Shown here: positions 16,893 to 26,771 of the stretch, piece after piece | Layout of the letters: each line of letters starts with the position of its first letter | How positions within the stretch are numbered: the stretch's first letter is position 1 | Assembly (NCBI GenBank): GCA_020636095.1 | Contig: JACJYN010000002.1 | Span: forward strand, 2,170,001 to 2,234,000 | Length of the DNA stretch: 64,000 nt | From: Lewinellaceae bacterium | GTDB lineage: Bacteria > Bacteroidota > Bacteroidia > Chitinophagales > Saprospiraceae | Reading direction: 5' to 3' | Translations under genes and position numbers: made by a program | Notes under the pieces: model-generated | The model's database searches: none | Seen by the model: the letters and a program-made list of their open reading frames with translations, nothing else | Told to the model about the DNA's origin: nothing

Positions 16893-18573
16893 ACTCCACC
16901 CGTAAGCTTCTCAGCCGGTTCAGCGCCGCCGCCAGTTCCAGTTTACGAAAAACGGCGTAATGCCCTTCTTTCTGCTGGCTCAACACGTCTAGCGAGCCCG
17001 CTTCGATATCGGCCATCACCTGATCCAATACGGCCGCCAGGGGGCGGCTGGCCATGTACTTTCGGGCGTAGAGCAGGGCGTCGCCGATGGCGTTGAGCTG
17101 GCTGTTGTCCACCAATTGCTCTACGGCGGCCAGGCCGATCTCTTCCACCCCAAACTGCAAGCTGCGGGTGGCAAAGGCGCGCACTTTTTCACGGCCTCCC
17201 CTCCGGGCGTCGATGCTTCGGGCAAGGGGAGTGCGTTGGGACAAGCCTCCGAAGCCTTTTCCTCCCTCCCCCTGCCGATCCTGAGGAAACTGAAGGGCAA
17301 TTTCATGCGCCCTTTCTGTCAGATCTTGGGGCTCGTATTCCAGCATACAGAGCACCTTGTCAGCAATATCGAAATACAGCCCCGAGCCGCCCACGACGAT
17401 GATGGATGACACGCCCAGCTCTTCATACAATTGCCGGGCCTTATCTACGAAAGGAGTGATCGGTTCCCGTTCTTTGGGCACCAACTGTTGCATGCGGTGG
17501 TCGCGGATCATAAAATTGGTGGCGGACGTATCCTCATCGATGAGCAGGGCGCGGGCGCCCGCCTCCAGGGCCTCCATCACATTGGCTGCCTGGGAGGTGC
17601 TGCCGCTGGCATTCTGAGTGGAAAAACGGAGGGTGTCAGTGGCGCGGGGGAGATTGTTAATGAACGGGCTGATGTTGACCTTTTCCACAAAGCGCCCGTC
17701 CTCCGCCCGGATTTTGACGGCCTGCGGGTTGGAGACGACCAACTCCCGCCCATCGCCGGGGATGTGGTTGTAGATGCCCAGTTCAATGGCCCGGAGCAGG
17801 GTCGATTTCCCATGATAGCCGCCGCCGGTGATCAGGGTAATGCCCTTCGGAATACCCATTCCTCTGACCTGCCGGTTGGGTAGCTGCACTTCCACTTCCA
17901 TATTGTCGGGGGACAGGAAAGGCAGGCCTCCCTCCAGCGGCCGGGGGTCTACGCCGCTGGCACGGGGCAGCAGGGCGCCGTTGGCGACGAAAGCTACCAG
18001 GCCCAGCCCTTCCAGCTGGCCTCGCAGGGCATCCGCATCTTCATTGATCAATATATGGGCCCGAAGTTTTCCTTCATCGATTACCTCCGGAAAAAGGCTG
18101 TGGCCAGCGATCATTGGGAGTTCCTCCAACAGGATGGCGGCGGCCTGCTGGCCGGCAATGCGGCGGCCGAAAGCGGGCAGCCCCACCTGAATGCGTACCT
18201 CCAGTTCATCATTGTCCAGCACCACGGCCATTCGTTCCAGCATCTCCTGCCCGGGCTGGTCGATAAACACCGCTCCGCTTTTGCCACTTCCCCGCTGGCC
18301 TTTGGCAAACCGGCGGATGCTTTGGGCAAACTGCCGGGCCAGGAAATCGCGCAGGGCTACTTCCCGGCTGCGGTTCCGGCTGGCCCATTCCGGAAACTGG
18401 TTGCGCAGGCGCAGGCGCAGGCGGCTGGGCGAAGCAAAGGGGTCACCCTGAACGTAATCGATAAAAAGGGTGAAATTGTCATAGGCATACTGCCCTTGCA
18501 GGCCTTTATAGGCTTTGTATCCGCTGCCGTCGATGCGGTGGAGCAGATGGCGTAAATCTTCCCGGGTTTTCAT
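16891..18573 (-). CDS. ABC-class ATPase domain protein
   Basis: A 560-residue protein of the predicted ABC-class ATPase family. The P-loop is TGGGYHGKST (about residues 249-258 from the chosen start), followed by an ABC-like signature region around TQNASGSTSQAANVMEAL and the Walker B-like ALLIDEDTSATNFMI. It has no membrane segments and no transporter partner. Members are conserved single-copy proteins of unknown function, proposed to act on nucleic acid or ribosomes by analogy with other soluble ABC proteins. The start was set at the ATG at 18573 (MKTREDLRHLLHRIDG), where the family begins; an ATG 24 bp upstream is also possible. It is divergent from the phosphotransferase gene. Confidence 0.85.
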   Translation of the reverse strand: MKTREDLRHLLHRIDGSGYKAYKGLQGQYAYDNFTLFIDYVQGDPFASPSRLRLRLRNQFPEWASRNRSREVALRDFLARQFAQSIRRFAKGQRGSGKSGAVFIDQPGQEMLERMAVVLDNDELEVRIQVGLPAFGRRIAGQQAAAILLEELPMIAGHSLFPEVIDEGKLRAHILINEDADALRGQLEGLGLVAFVANGALLPRASGVDPRPLEGGLPFLSPDNMEVEVQLPNRQVRGMGIPKGITLITGGGYHGKSTLLRAIELGIYNHIPGDGRELVVSNPQAVKIRAEDGRFVEKVNISPFINNLPRATDTLRFSTQNASGSTSQAANVMEALEAGARALLIDEDTSATNFMIRDHRMQQLVPKEREPITPFVDKARQLYEELGVSSIIVVGGSGLYFDIADKVLCMLEYEPQDLTERAHEIALQFPQDRQGEGGKGFGGLSQRTPLARSIDARRGGREKVRAFATRSLQFGVEEIGLAAVEQLVDNSQLNAIGDALLYARKYMASRPLAAVLDQVMADIEAGSLDVLSQQKEGHYAVFRKLELAAALNRLRSLRVE

Positions 18574-18635
18574 GGAAGCAAGGTAATGTAAAATCATTTA
18601 ACTATATTTCCCCCTTTCATAAACAACCGAACAAA

Positions 18636-19706
18636 ATGCTTGACCAGGCAGCCAATATACGGCAGGGAGAAGAGCTGGATCAGGGTAAACTCTCTGAATA
18701 TCTTCATCAACATGGGGAGGGCTTCGAAGAGATAGAGGCCATTCGCCAGTTTCCCGGCGGCTACTCCAACCTGACCTACCTGCTGCAGACAGCGCAGGGA
18801 GAATTCGTATTGCGCCGCCCCCCTTTTGGCGCCAATATCAAAACAGCCCACGATATGGGGCGGGAATTCCGGGTGCTGTCCGCTTTGGAAGGCATCTATG
18901 ATAAGATACCCCGGCCCATTCTGTACTGCGGGGACGAAGCGGTGATCGGCGCGCCCTTTTACATCATGGAACGAGTGAAAGGCGTCATCCTGAGGGGAGG
19001 AATGCAGAAGAAGATAAGCCTGGAGCCGGAGCTGATGCGAGCCATTTCCGAAGCGGCCGTCGACAACCTCGCCGCCCTGCACCGGATTGACATAAAGGCT
19101 TCCGGGCTGATTGAGATAGGCAAGCCGGAGGGGTACACCGGCAGGCAGGTGGAGGGCTGGATCAAACGGTATTACCAGGCAGAAACCGACACCATAGAAA
19201 GTATGGACGAGCTGGCCGAATGGATGAAAAAGAACCAGCCCGGGGACGGCCCGGGGGGCCTGATCCACAATGATTACAAATACGACAACCTGGTGCTGCA
19301 GGCGGATGAGCTCAGCCGCATACGCGCCGTTCTCGACTGGGAGATGGCCACTGTTGGCGACCCCCTGATGGACCTCGGCGCCTCACTGGCTTACTGGACG
19401 GAAGCCAAGGAAGCTCAGCTGATGCCCCTGGCCGCCGCCAACCTCAGTTGGTTGCCCGGCAACCTGACGCGGATGGAAGTGGTTGAACGATATGCCGCCC
19501 AAAGCGGACGAGAAGTCAGCAACCCGCTTTTTTACTACATTTACGGAGCATTTAAGATCGGGGTGATCGTCCAGCAGATTTACGCCCGCTACCAGAAAGG
19601 CCACACCCGGGACGAGCGCTTCGCCAACCTCATCGAAGCAGTGCGCTTCTTCGGGCAACTCGGGCGCCGGGCGCTGGATAAGGGGCGGATCAGTGGGCTG
19701 TTCTAA
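18636..19706 (+). CDS. APH-type phosphotransferase family protein
   Basis: A 356-residue protein with the aminoglycoside phosphotransferase fold. A nucleotide-binding N-lobe (GGYSNLTYLL, FVLRRPPFG) precedes the catalytic loop H211-N-D213-Y-K-Y-D217-N and the metal-binding D234 in VLDWEMATVGDP. It most resembles the acyl-CoA-dehydrogenase-associated group (ACAD10 N-terminal-like), which probably phosphorylates hydroxyacyl intermediates in fatty-acid catabolism, rather than an antibiotic-resistance enzyme. No acyl-CoA dehydrogenase gene lies in the window, so that role remains inference. Confidence 0.83.
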   Translation: MLDQAANIRQGEELDQGKLSEYLHQHGEGFEEIEAIRQFPGGYSNLTYLLQTAQGEFVLRRPPFGANIKTAHDMGREFRVLSALEGIYDKIPRPILYCGDEAVIGAPFYIMERVKGVILRGGMQKKISLEPELMRAISEAAVDNLAALHRIDIKASGLIEIGKPEGYTGRQVEGWIKRYYQAETDTIESMDELAEWMKKNQPGDGPGGLIHNDYKYDNLVLQADELSRIRAVLDWEMATVGDPLMDLGASLAYWTEAKEAQLMPLAAANLSWLPGNLTRMEVVERYAAQSGREVSNPLFYYIYGAFKIGVIVQQIYARYQKGHTRDERFANLIEAVRFFGQLGRRALDKGRISGLF

Positions 19707-19867
19707 GAGCTTGTTCAAATTTCATCCTTCGGGCTACCGGCGGCAAATTTTACTTCATACTGCGTTGCTGCATCGGTCACTTAGCTTCGGCTAGGCTCCC
19801 TCTTTGCGCCTTGTCTGAAATAAAATTTGCTCACCGTCGCCTCAAAAACGAAATTTGAACAAGCTCT
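19706..19867. repeat. Palindromic intergenic element (E3)
   Basis: Arms AGAGCTTGTTCAAATTTC (19706-19723) and GAAATTTGAACAAGCTCT (19850-19867) are perfectly complementary. The left arm starts inside the stop codon of the phosphotransferase gene. The centre contains TACTGCGTTGCTGCATC and TTGCGCCTTGTCT, shared with E1 and E2. Confidence 0.8.
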
Positions 19868-20062
19868 AAATTTGTTAACAAAATAATAATCTCCTGGCGC
19901 CTTGTAATGCGCAGGCAGGTTAAAACCGTTATCTTTTCGTATAATAAGCACAAGAAAATACCGGTAGGAAAGCGGTTAATAAGACTTTACCGCTTTCTTT
20001 GTTGCCAGATACTCCGGTTAGGAGGGTAGAGCATCCCGGAAAACCCCTAAATTTGATCAGCC
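19868..20062. other. Upstream region of the LysM gene with a small hairpin
   Basis: Non-coding. GAAAGCGGT (19968-19976) pairs with ACCGCTTTC (19989-19997), followed by TTTGTTG, which is terminator-like. TAAATTTG occurs at 19867-19874 and again at 20048-20055; both match the Bacteroidota -7 pattern, but the second leaves almost no leader. Confidence 0.4.
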
Positions 20063-21463
20063 ATGTTCTCAAAAACTGTGAATGTATTCTTTTTCCTATC
20101 GTTGTTCTCTGCGGCAGTCCAGGGCCAGGAGAGTGACCATTTGCGCTATGTCGATGAATTTAAGGAAGTTGCGATCCGGGAAATGGAGCGCGCAGGCATA
20201 CCCGCCAGTATTAAACTGGCTCAGGGCATCCTGGAGTCCAATGCCGGGAAGAGCGACCTCGCCCGCCGCGCCAACAACCATTTTGGCATCAAATGCGGCA
20301 ATGACTGGGATGGTAAGACTTATTATAAAAAGGACGACGATTATAACGATAAAGGCCAGCTGGTGGAATCCTGCTTTCGATCCTACAAGAACCCGGAGGC
20401 CAGCTTTATCGCTCATTCGGAATTTCTGCGCGATCCCAAAAAGCAATATCGCTACGGCTTCCTCTTTCGGCTCGACCCCACCGATTATAAACGTTGGGCG
20501 GAAGGCCTGCGTAACGCAGGATATGCCACCAGCGCCAACTATCCCATCAAGCTCATCGATATCATTGAGCGCTACCAGCTCTACCGCTACGACGAGCTGA
20601 CCTCAACTGAGGTCATTGCAGGAGAAGATATTACCACTGGAGAAGGGGGCACCCTGGTCAGCCCCGGGCTGATCTTTGAAAACAATGATGTGCGTTATGT
20701 GCTGGCCAAAGCGGAAGAGACGCCCAATGAGATCGCCATCCGCACCGCCGTCAAGCTGAGCAATATCCTGGATTACAACGAAGGCCTCTCTGACCGCAAT
20801 GCAAAACTCGCCGAGGGCACGGTGATCTATCTGCAACCCAAACGCAACAGTTTCCGCGGCAAACGCAAATGGCATTATGTCAAGGAAGGAGAAACCATGT
20901 ACGCCATCTCGCAAATGTACGGCATCACACTGGATAAGCTCTACGACCGAAACCGGCTGCCCAGCAATACCCAACCTGCGGTGAATGAACGGGTGAAGAT
21001 CCGCGGATGCAAAGTAAAAAATAGCCCTAAGCTGAGCAGTGAGGTAATACCGGTGGTTCCCATGGGCCCTCCGGCTATAGAAGTACCCGATGAGGATGGA
21101 GATGGAGAGATCGATTTTGAAGGAGAGGTCGATCTTCCGGAAAAAGAACCGGAGGAAGTAAAAACACCACTGCCGACCCCACCCGTAAAAGACCGGCCGC
21201 CGGTTAGCCCGCCCAAGCCGGAAACAAAGCCTACTACTCCAACGCCGCCCGCTCCGGAAAACCCTGTAAAGCCGGACGAGGGCTTTGGTGAACAACCGAC
21301 GGCGCCACCGGCGCCACCGGCCGTCGTTTACCATACAGTAGAAAAGGGGGATACCCTGTACAATATTTCCCGCCGATACAATACGACGGTGGAAGATGTG
21401 AAAAAACTAAATGGGTTGGCCTCCAATATCATCAGCATTGGCCAGCGCCTGCGGGTGAAGTAG
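20063..21463 (+). CDS. Glucosaminidase-domain cell-wall hydrolase with two LysM repeats
   Basis: A 466-residue exported peptidoglycan hydrolase. A signal peptide (about 1-21) precedes a glucosaminidase/FlgJ-like lytic domain (about 30-175: IPASIKLAQGILESNAG with the catalytic Glu, then NNHFGIKC and YATSANYPIKLIDII). One LysM lies near 270-318 (HYVKEGETMYAISQMYG). A Pro/Glu-rich linker (about 345-418) leads to a C-terminal LysM (about 420-466: YHTVEKGDTLYNISRRYN). The LysM domains tether the enzyme to peptidoglycan, and the linker gives it reach. It is followed by the beta-barrel gene on the same strand. Confidence 0.9.
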   Translation: MFSKTVNVFFFLSLFSAAVQGQESDHLRYVDEFKEVAIREMERAGIPASIKLAQGILESNAGKSDLARRANNHFGIKCGNDWDGKTYYKKDDDYNDKGQLVESCFRSYKNPEASFIAHSEFLRDPKKQYRYGFLFRLDPTDYKRWAEGLRNAGYATSANYPIKLIDIIERYQLYRYDELTSTEVIAGEDITTGEGGTLVSPGLIFENNDVRYVLAKAEETPNEIAIRTAVKLSNILDYNEGLSDRNAKLAEGTVIYLQPKRNSFRGKRKWHYVKEGETMYAISQMYGITLDKLYDRNRLPSNTQPAVNERVKIRGCKVKNSPKLSSEVIPVVPMGPPAIEVPDEDGDGEIDFEGEVDLPEKEPEEVKTPLPTPPVKDRPPVSPPKPETKPTTPTPPAPENPVKPDEGFGEQPTAPPAPPAVVYHTVEKGDTLYNISRRYNTTVEDVKKLNGLASNIISIGQRLRVK

Positions 21464-21660
21464 GTTTTCTCGTCGCCGTTCCCGGCTGACTGAAAAGGAG
21501 CAGAGAGTCGGGAACAGCAACGAAGCCGGCTGGCTTTCGTTTTTTATCCAAAAAGTGCCACCTTTGCAGGAAGCTTTTGTGGGGTGCGCCTTGTTTCTGT
21601 ATACTGGGGCCTTCCTGCTGCTGAAACAAGCCGGGCCGCACTACAATCAAATTGAGATAG

Positions 21661-22401
21661 ATGAAAAAAATTGTACTTTCTATTTTGATCCTCGCTGCTA
21701 TAGGGCCGCAAGGCTGGGCTCAGGGCTCCGCCTTTGGCATAAAAGGAGGCCTGACGATCGGGCTGCAGCAGTGGGAAGGCTTTGAACAGGACCCCCTGTT
21801 CAAATATCACGGGGTAGCCTTTATCGAATCCTTAACCGAAGATAACGCCTTCGGGGTCTTTGCTCAGCTGGGGTACCATCAGAAAGGCAGCGCCATCCGC
21901 AACCGCAATTTCACCAACCTCATCAACGGACAGGCTTTCCGCCCACCGGCCCGGGAGTTTATTTTCGAAAACCTCTCTCTAACCGGTGGCGCCAAGCAGA
22001 AATTCCCCTTTGGCAATGGCGACACCAAAGCCTATTACGCGCTAGGCATACGCCTGGATTATACCATTGGCACCAATCTTGATCAATACACTCGTTTTAT
22101 TGAGGCCAACCCTGCCTATGCCATCTATCCCATAGACGACACCCAGTTTATCCGGGAGATCAATTATGGCATAACCCTGGGCGGCGGCATCGAAATCCCC
22201 TTTTCCGAACTGGTGGGCACCCTGATCGAATTTACGGTCAACCCGGATTTTTCCTACCAGTACGAGCAGCCCGAGATTCCCAATGTGCGCGACCCCTATA
22301 CCGGAAACTCTCGTAGTATCCCCCAGCGCCGCATTCGCAACCTGACTTTCGAGCTGACGGTGGGCTTCCGGTTTTTGCGAAAGGTGGAGTATATTGATTG
22401 A
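21661..22401 (+). CDS. PorT-like outer-membrane beta-barrel protein
   Basis: A 246-residue protein with a signal peptide (about 1-20, ending GWAQ). The body alternates polar and hydrophobic residues, with FGIKGGLTIGL, FGVFAQLGYHQKGS and a terminal LTFELTVGFRFLRKVEYID strand. This is the pattern of PF13568-type outer-membrane barrels of Bacteroidota (PorT-like). The function is not known. It is placed between the LysM hydrolase and lptB in an envelope-related run. Confidence 0.75.
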   Translation: MKKIVLSILILAAIGPQGWAQGSAFGIKGGLTIGLQQWEGFEQDPLFKYHGVAFIESLTEDNAFGVFAQLGYHQKGSAIRNRNFTNLINGQAFRPPAREFIFENLSLTGGAKQKFPFGNGDTKAYYALGIRLDYTIGTNLDQYTRFIEANPAYAIYPIDDTQFIREINYGITLGGGIEIPFSELVGTLIEFTVNPDFSYQYEQPEIPNVRDPYTGNSRSIPQRRIRNLTFELTVGFRFLRKVEYID

Positions 22402-22430
22402 GGGATTGAGGGAAGGAATGAATGAATGAT
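22395..22430. repeat. Short tandem repeats before lptB
   Basis: GATTGAGG-type and GAATGAAT-type 4-8-mers fill the gap between the barrel stop codon and lptB. Confidence 0.55.
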
Positions 22431-22435
22431 TGAAA

Positions 22436-23203
22436 ATGGAACACAGCAACATGATACTGAGGAGTAAGAACCTGGTAAAGATATACGGCCGCCGCGAAGT
22501 GGTTCGGAACGTATCCCTGGAGGTCCATCAGGGGGAGATCGTAGGCTTGCTGGGGCCTAACGGCGCCGGAAAGACGACTACCTTCTATATGGTCGTAGGA
22601 TTCATCAAGCCGAACGAAGGGCAGGTATTTCTGGAAGGAGAGGACATCACCAACCTGCCGATGTACAAGCGCGCCAAGCGCGGCATTGGCTATCTGCCGC
22701 AAGAGCCCTCCGTTTTTCGGAAACTGAGTGTGGAAGACAACGTCAAGGCGGTCCTGGAGATGACCACCCTGAGCAAGAACGAGCAGCGCGATCGCCTGGA
22801 AGAACTGATCGACGAGTTTGGCCTGGAAAAGGTGCGCAAAAGCCGTGGCGACACCCTATCCGGGGGAGAGCGCCGCCGGACGGAGATCGCCCGCGCACTG
22901 GCCACCGCCCCCCATTTCATCCTGCTGGATGAACCCTTCGCCGGAATCGACCCCATTGCGGTGGAAGACATCCAGTATATCGTTGCCAAATTGAAAACCA
23001 AAAATATCGGTATCCTGATCACCGACCACAACGTACAGGAAACGCTTTCGATCACCGACCGGGCCTACCTGATGTTTGAAGGCAGCATCCTAAAAGCCGG
23101 AACGGCTGAAGAGCTGGCTGCCGATGAGATGGTCCGAAAAGTTTACCTGGGCAAGAACTTCGAGCTGCGCAAAAAAGTGATCGACCTCGATGAGCAACGT
23201 TAA
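22436..23203 (+). CDS. lptB: LPS export ABC transporter ATP-binding protein LptB
   Basis: A 255-residue ATPase of the Lpt complex that drives lipopolysaccharide from the inner to the outer membrane. Walker A is LGPNGAGKTTTFYMV, the Q-loop is YLPQEPSVF, the signature is LSGGERRRTEIARAL, Walker B is FILLDEPFAGIDPIA and the switch His is in ITDHNVQETL. These match LptB closely. The ATG at 22436 is preferred; one at 22451 (MILRSKNLVKIYG) would remove five residues. The 3' end overlaps the next small lipoprotein gene by 14 bp, implying translational coupling. LptF/G/C are not nearby. Confidence 0.93.
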   Translation: MEHSNMILRSKNLVKIYGRREVVRNVSLEVHQGEIVGLLGPNGAGKTTTFYMVVGFIKPNEGQVFLEGEDITNLPMYKRAKRGIGYLPQEPSVFRKLSVEDNVKAVLEMTTLSKNEQRDRLEELIDEFGLEKVRKSRGDTLSGGERRRTEIARALATAPHFILLDEPFAGIDPIAVEDIQYIVAKLKTKNIGILITDHNVQETLSITDRAYLMFEGSILKAGTAEELAADEMVRKVYLGKNFELRKKVIDLDEQR

Positions 23204-23468
23204 GAGCATCCTCACAGGAGTCTTCATCGCCACCCTGCTGATGGGCTGCGAGCCCCCGGAAGAAGCTCCGATCCGGCTGACCTCGCGGGAGCGCATCCGT
23301 ATCGATACACTGGCCAACCAACAGATCGACAGCCTTCGGATAAAAATGGATAGTATCTGCGAACATATTTATCAGGATTTGCTGAGCCGGGCAGTCGACT
23401 CACTGGTGAAAGTCCGCAAAATGGAAGAAGATAAACTGCGAGCAAGAATTCAACGTGAAAACCAATGA
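23190..23468 (+). CDS. Small putative lipoprotein coupled to lptB
   Basis: A 92-residue protein with an N-terminal lipobox (about residues 15-20, LLMGC) and a charged helical body rich in Arg/Glu/Asp (IRIDTLANQQIDSLRIKMDS), which looks like a coiled coil. It starts inside the end of lptB and overlaps the next lipoprotein gene by 4 bp (ATGA). I know no family for it. The coupling suggests a periplasmic or outer-membrane accessory of the envelope machinery, but this is inference. Confidence 0.6.
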   Translation: MSNVKSILTGVFIATLLMGCEPPEEAPIRLTSRERIRIDTLANQQIDSLRIKMDSICEHIYQDLLSRAVDSLVKVRKMEEDKLRARIQRENQ

Positions 23469-23827
23469 GGCTCCGGATTATTATAACCCTATCGCTATTG
23501 TCATTGCTGGCCAGTTGTGAAAAGGACGACCGCAATAAAAACGCCGTGCAGGCCATCATCGAGGAGGAAGTGGCTCAACGCATCGAAAACTACAAACAGG
23601 TGCGGATGGAGCGTTGTTACGAAAAGGCGCTCGAAGAGGCCAGCTACCTGGCTGATTCTATCCTCATCCGGGAAGCGCGCCTGAAGCGCGACACCCTGGG
23701 TAAACCGCCCAAGCCAGCCAGGCCGGAAAAACCCGAAATTAAGACGGTGCTGGATTCTACACCCATAAAACCCTTACTGGAGGGGAAAAAGAAAAACACT
23801 CCTATAGATAGCCTGAAAAAAAACTAA
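23465..23827 (+). CDS. Small putative lipoprotein
   Basis: A 120-residue protein with signal and lipobox LLASC (Cys at about residue 18), a helical charged segment (AIIEEEVAQRIENYKQVRME) and a Lys/Pro-rich tail. It resembles the preceding lipoprotein in architecture (lipobox, helical body, repeated ADSIL/VDSL-like turns), so the two may be distant paralogs. ATGA overlap with that gene shows they are co-translated. The function is unknown. Confidence 0.6.
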   Translation: MRLRIIITLSLLSLLASCEKDDRNKNAVQAIIEEEVAQRIENYKQVRMERCYEKALEEASYLADSILIREARLKRDTLGKPPKPARPEKPEIKTVLDSTPIKPLLEGKKKNTPIDSLKKN

Positions 23828-23943
23828 CGGCTTGTTGGGCATGAATCCGGAAGTTCGCTTTTCGGCCTTCGCATGCTTGGAGATGGCTGCCGGATGTGCG
23901 AACTCCGAACAGCGAACCAGGCTGCAGGGTTGGATGTAGCTCC

Positions 23944-24639
23944 CTACCTGACCTGATCGTAATAATCCTGAAGCTTGGTGTGGAGTTTGCCGACAATTCT
24001 CAGCGCATCCTTTTTTTTCTGATCGGGAACGGGAAAGATGCTGCCCATCACCGCCGCAAAGTCATGCAGGCGCTGATAATAGGGGAACGGTTTGTCCAGG
24101 TCCTGAAATTGATCGTTCATGATGACCATCGCTTCAACGCCGTCCGTAGACATATCGGAGGTAGAGCCAAAGCGGAGGACGAAGTAAGGAGGCGCTCCAT
24201 CCAGCTGAATAGTGGGGTCTACATCTAAGCTGCTGTTGAGAAAGATTCCCTCGAGCCGGCCGCTCTTCAGCGCAGCGGTCGCGGTGTCCAGCATAAAATA
24301 GGCCGACGAAAAGCCGTATACTTCTTCGAATGCAGCCATCATATTCTGGTTGAACTCCTTTCGGTCCGCCAGGGTTGCTTCCAGGAGTTTTTCCACCCGT
24401 TTTCGGTTGGGGCTGTCCGGGCCGCTGCTGCTCAAGATATCCTTCATACCATCGATCTTCGTTTGATAGGAAGGCAAGCGGACGATCAGCGTCCCTCCAT
24501 ACAGGGCCTTAATACTTTCGCGGGCGATTGCGGCGCGTTCCTCCCGGAGCAGGGGCGCTTCCTGGCCGGTAGCCGGGTGGGTACAAAGCAGTAACGGGAT
24601 ACAGAATAAGATTACTAAAAATAGATGAATGGCTCGCAT
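23944..24639 (-). CDS. Secreted protein of unknown function
   Basis: A 231-residue protein with a clear signal peptide (MRAIHLFLVILFCIPLLL to about ATGQ). The mature part is helical at first (REERAAIARESIKALY). It then has LIVRLPSYQTKI, GVEAMVIMNDQFQDLDKPFPY and a helical C-terminus. I do not recognise a family. The start is set at the ATG at 24639; the in-frame region upstream lacks a leader and overlaps the moxR upstream region. It faces the lipoprotein genes convergently and diverges from the Bat operon. Confidence 0.6.
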   Translation of the reverse strand: MRAIHLFLVILFCIPLLLCTHPATGQEAPLLREERAAIARESIKALYGGTLIVRLPSYQTKIDGMKDILSSSGPDSPNRKRVEKLLEATLADRKEFNQNMMAAFEEVYGFSSAYFMLDTATAALKSGRLEGIFLNSSLDVDPTIQLDGAPPYFVLRFGSTSDMSTDGVEAMVIMNDQFQDLDKPFPYYQRLHDFAAVMGSIFPVPDQKKKDALRIVGKLHTKLQDYYDQVR

Positions 24640-24803
24640 GCTTGTTAATATTGAGTTAATTTCTTTAAATGACACGGGCCCCGGAGCAATCCATGGGGCT
24701 GTAGCTGGGTTAATATTCAAAAAATTAGCAAATTTGTGTGCCCGGGCGAAAGGCCTTTGCAACAACTACGACAAAAACGATCCCACAAGCAAGCTCAAAA
24801 GAT

Positions 24804-25799
<996 letters not shown>

Positions 25800-25800
25800 A

Positions 25801-25840
25801 GAAGGAATGAAGGAATGAAGGAATGAGGGAATGAGGGAAT
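25801..25840. repeat. Five-copy 8-bp tandem repeat in the Bat operon
   Basis: Units GAAGGAAT x3 then GAGGGAAT x2 fill most of the 81-bp gap between moxR and the DUF58 gene. Confidence 0.85.
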
Positions 25841-25880
25841 AGTAGTATTGCTTGCCATCACCCCTTCAATCATTATATGC

Positions 25881-26750
25881 ATGGAAACCAGCGAACTCCT
25901 CAAGAAAGTACGAAAGATCGAGATCAAGACCAAGGGCTTGAGCAAGCACTTGTTCTCGGGAGAGTACCATAGTGCTTTCAAGGGGAGAGGTATGTCCTTC
26001 AGTGAAGTCCGGGATTATCAGTACGGTGATGATGTGCGCAACATCGACTGGAATGTGACCGCCCGCACCGGCGACCCCCACGTCAAAATATTCGAGGAAG
26101 AACGGGAGTTGACGGTAATGTTGCTCATCGACATGAGCCGGTCCTCCTTTTTCGGCACCGTCAACCAGCTGAAAAATGAAGTGATGACGGAAATTTGCGC
26201 AGTGCTGGCTTTCTCTGCCATCAACAACAACGACAAGGTTGGGGTGGCTTTCTTTTCCAATAAGGTGGAGAAATACATTCCGCCCAAAAAAGGCCGGCAG
26301 CATATTCTGCGCATCATCCGTGAACTGATCGACTTTGAACCGCAGGGGCACGGCACCGATATCGGACTGATGCTGGAATACTTCAATAACGTCGTCAAAA
26401 AGCGCAGTATTTGTTTTCTTCTTTCCGATTTCCTGACCAAGGCCTACGAGTCTCCCCTTCGCATCGCCGCCCGGCGCCACGATGTGATCGGAGTGAATAT
26501 CATTGACCCCCGGGAAGAGGAGCTGCCGGATGTGGGCCTCATCCGCGCCCGGGACGCAGAAACGGGAGAAATGAGATGGATCGACACTTCTTCCCGGCGC
26601 TTGCGGGACCGATACGCCGCCTGGCATCAGGACCACCTGGCCTACTTCCGCACGTCCTTCAAAAAAGTAGGCGCCGATACCGTTAATATACGAACCAACG
26701 ATTCTTATGTGAATGCGTTGTTGAAATTCTTTCAACAACGGCCGCATTGA
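25881..26750 (+). CDS. DUF58 domain protein of the Bat operon
   Basis: A 289-residue protein of the DUF58 (VWA-like) family. The N-terminal part has HSAFKGRGMSFSEVRDYQYG and DDVRNIDWNVTARTG, the hallmark of DUF58. A MIDAS-like LLIDMSRSSFFG follows. It is consistently encoded after MoxR in Bacteroidota and is thought to work with that ATPase. The start at 25881 (METSELLKKVRKIE) matches the family; the earlier in-frame ATG at 25848 adds a non-conserved leader. No membrane segment is evident. Confidence 0.9.
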   Translation: METSELLKKVRKIEIKTKGLSKHLFSGEYHSAFKGRGMSFSEVRDYQYGDDVRNIDWNVTARTGDPHVKIFEEERELTVMLLIDMSRSSFFGTVNQLKNEVMTEICAVLAFSAINNNDKVGVAFFSNKVEKYIPPKKGRQHILRIIRELIDFEPQGHGTDIGLMLEYFNNVVKKRSICFLLSDFLTKAYESPLRIAARRHDVIGVNIIDPREEELPDVGLIRARDAETGEMRWIDTSSRRLRDRYAAWHQDHLAYFRTSFKKVGADTVNIRTNDSYVNALLKFFQQRPH

Positions 26751-26771
26751 GCTTTACCGAAAACAAAATAG

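Noticed and set aside
18636..19706. Aminoglycoside resistance gene
   Set aside because: Motifs fit the broad APH fold but the closest pattern is the acyl-CoA-dehydrogenase-linked group, so a resistance role is not supported.
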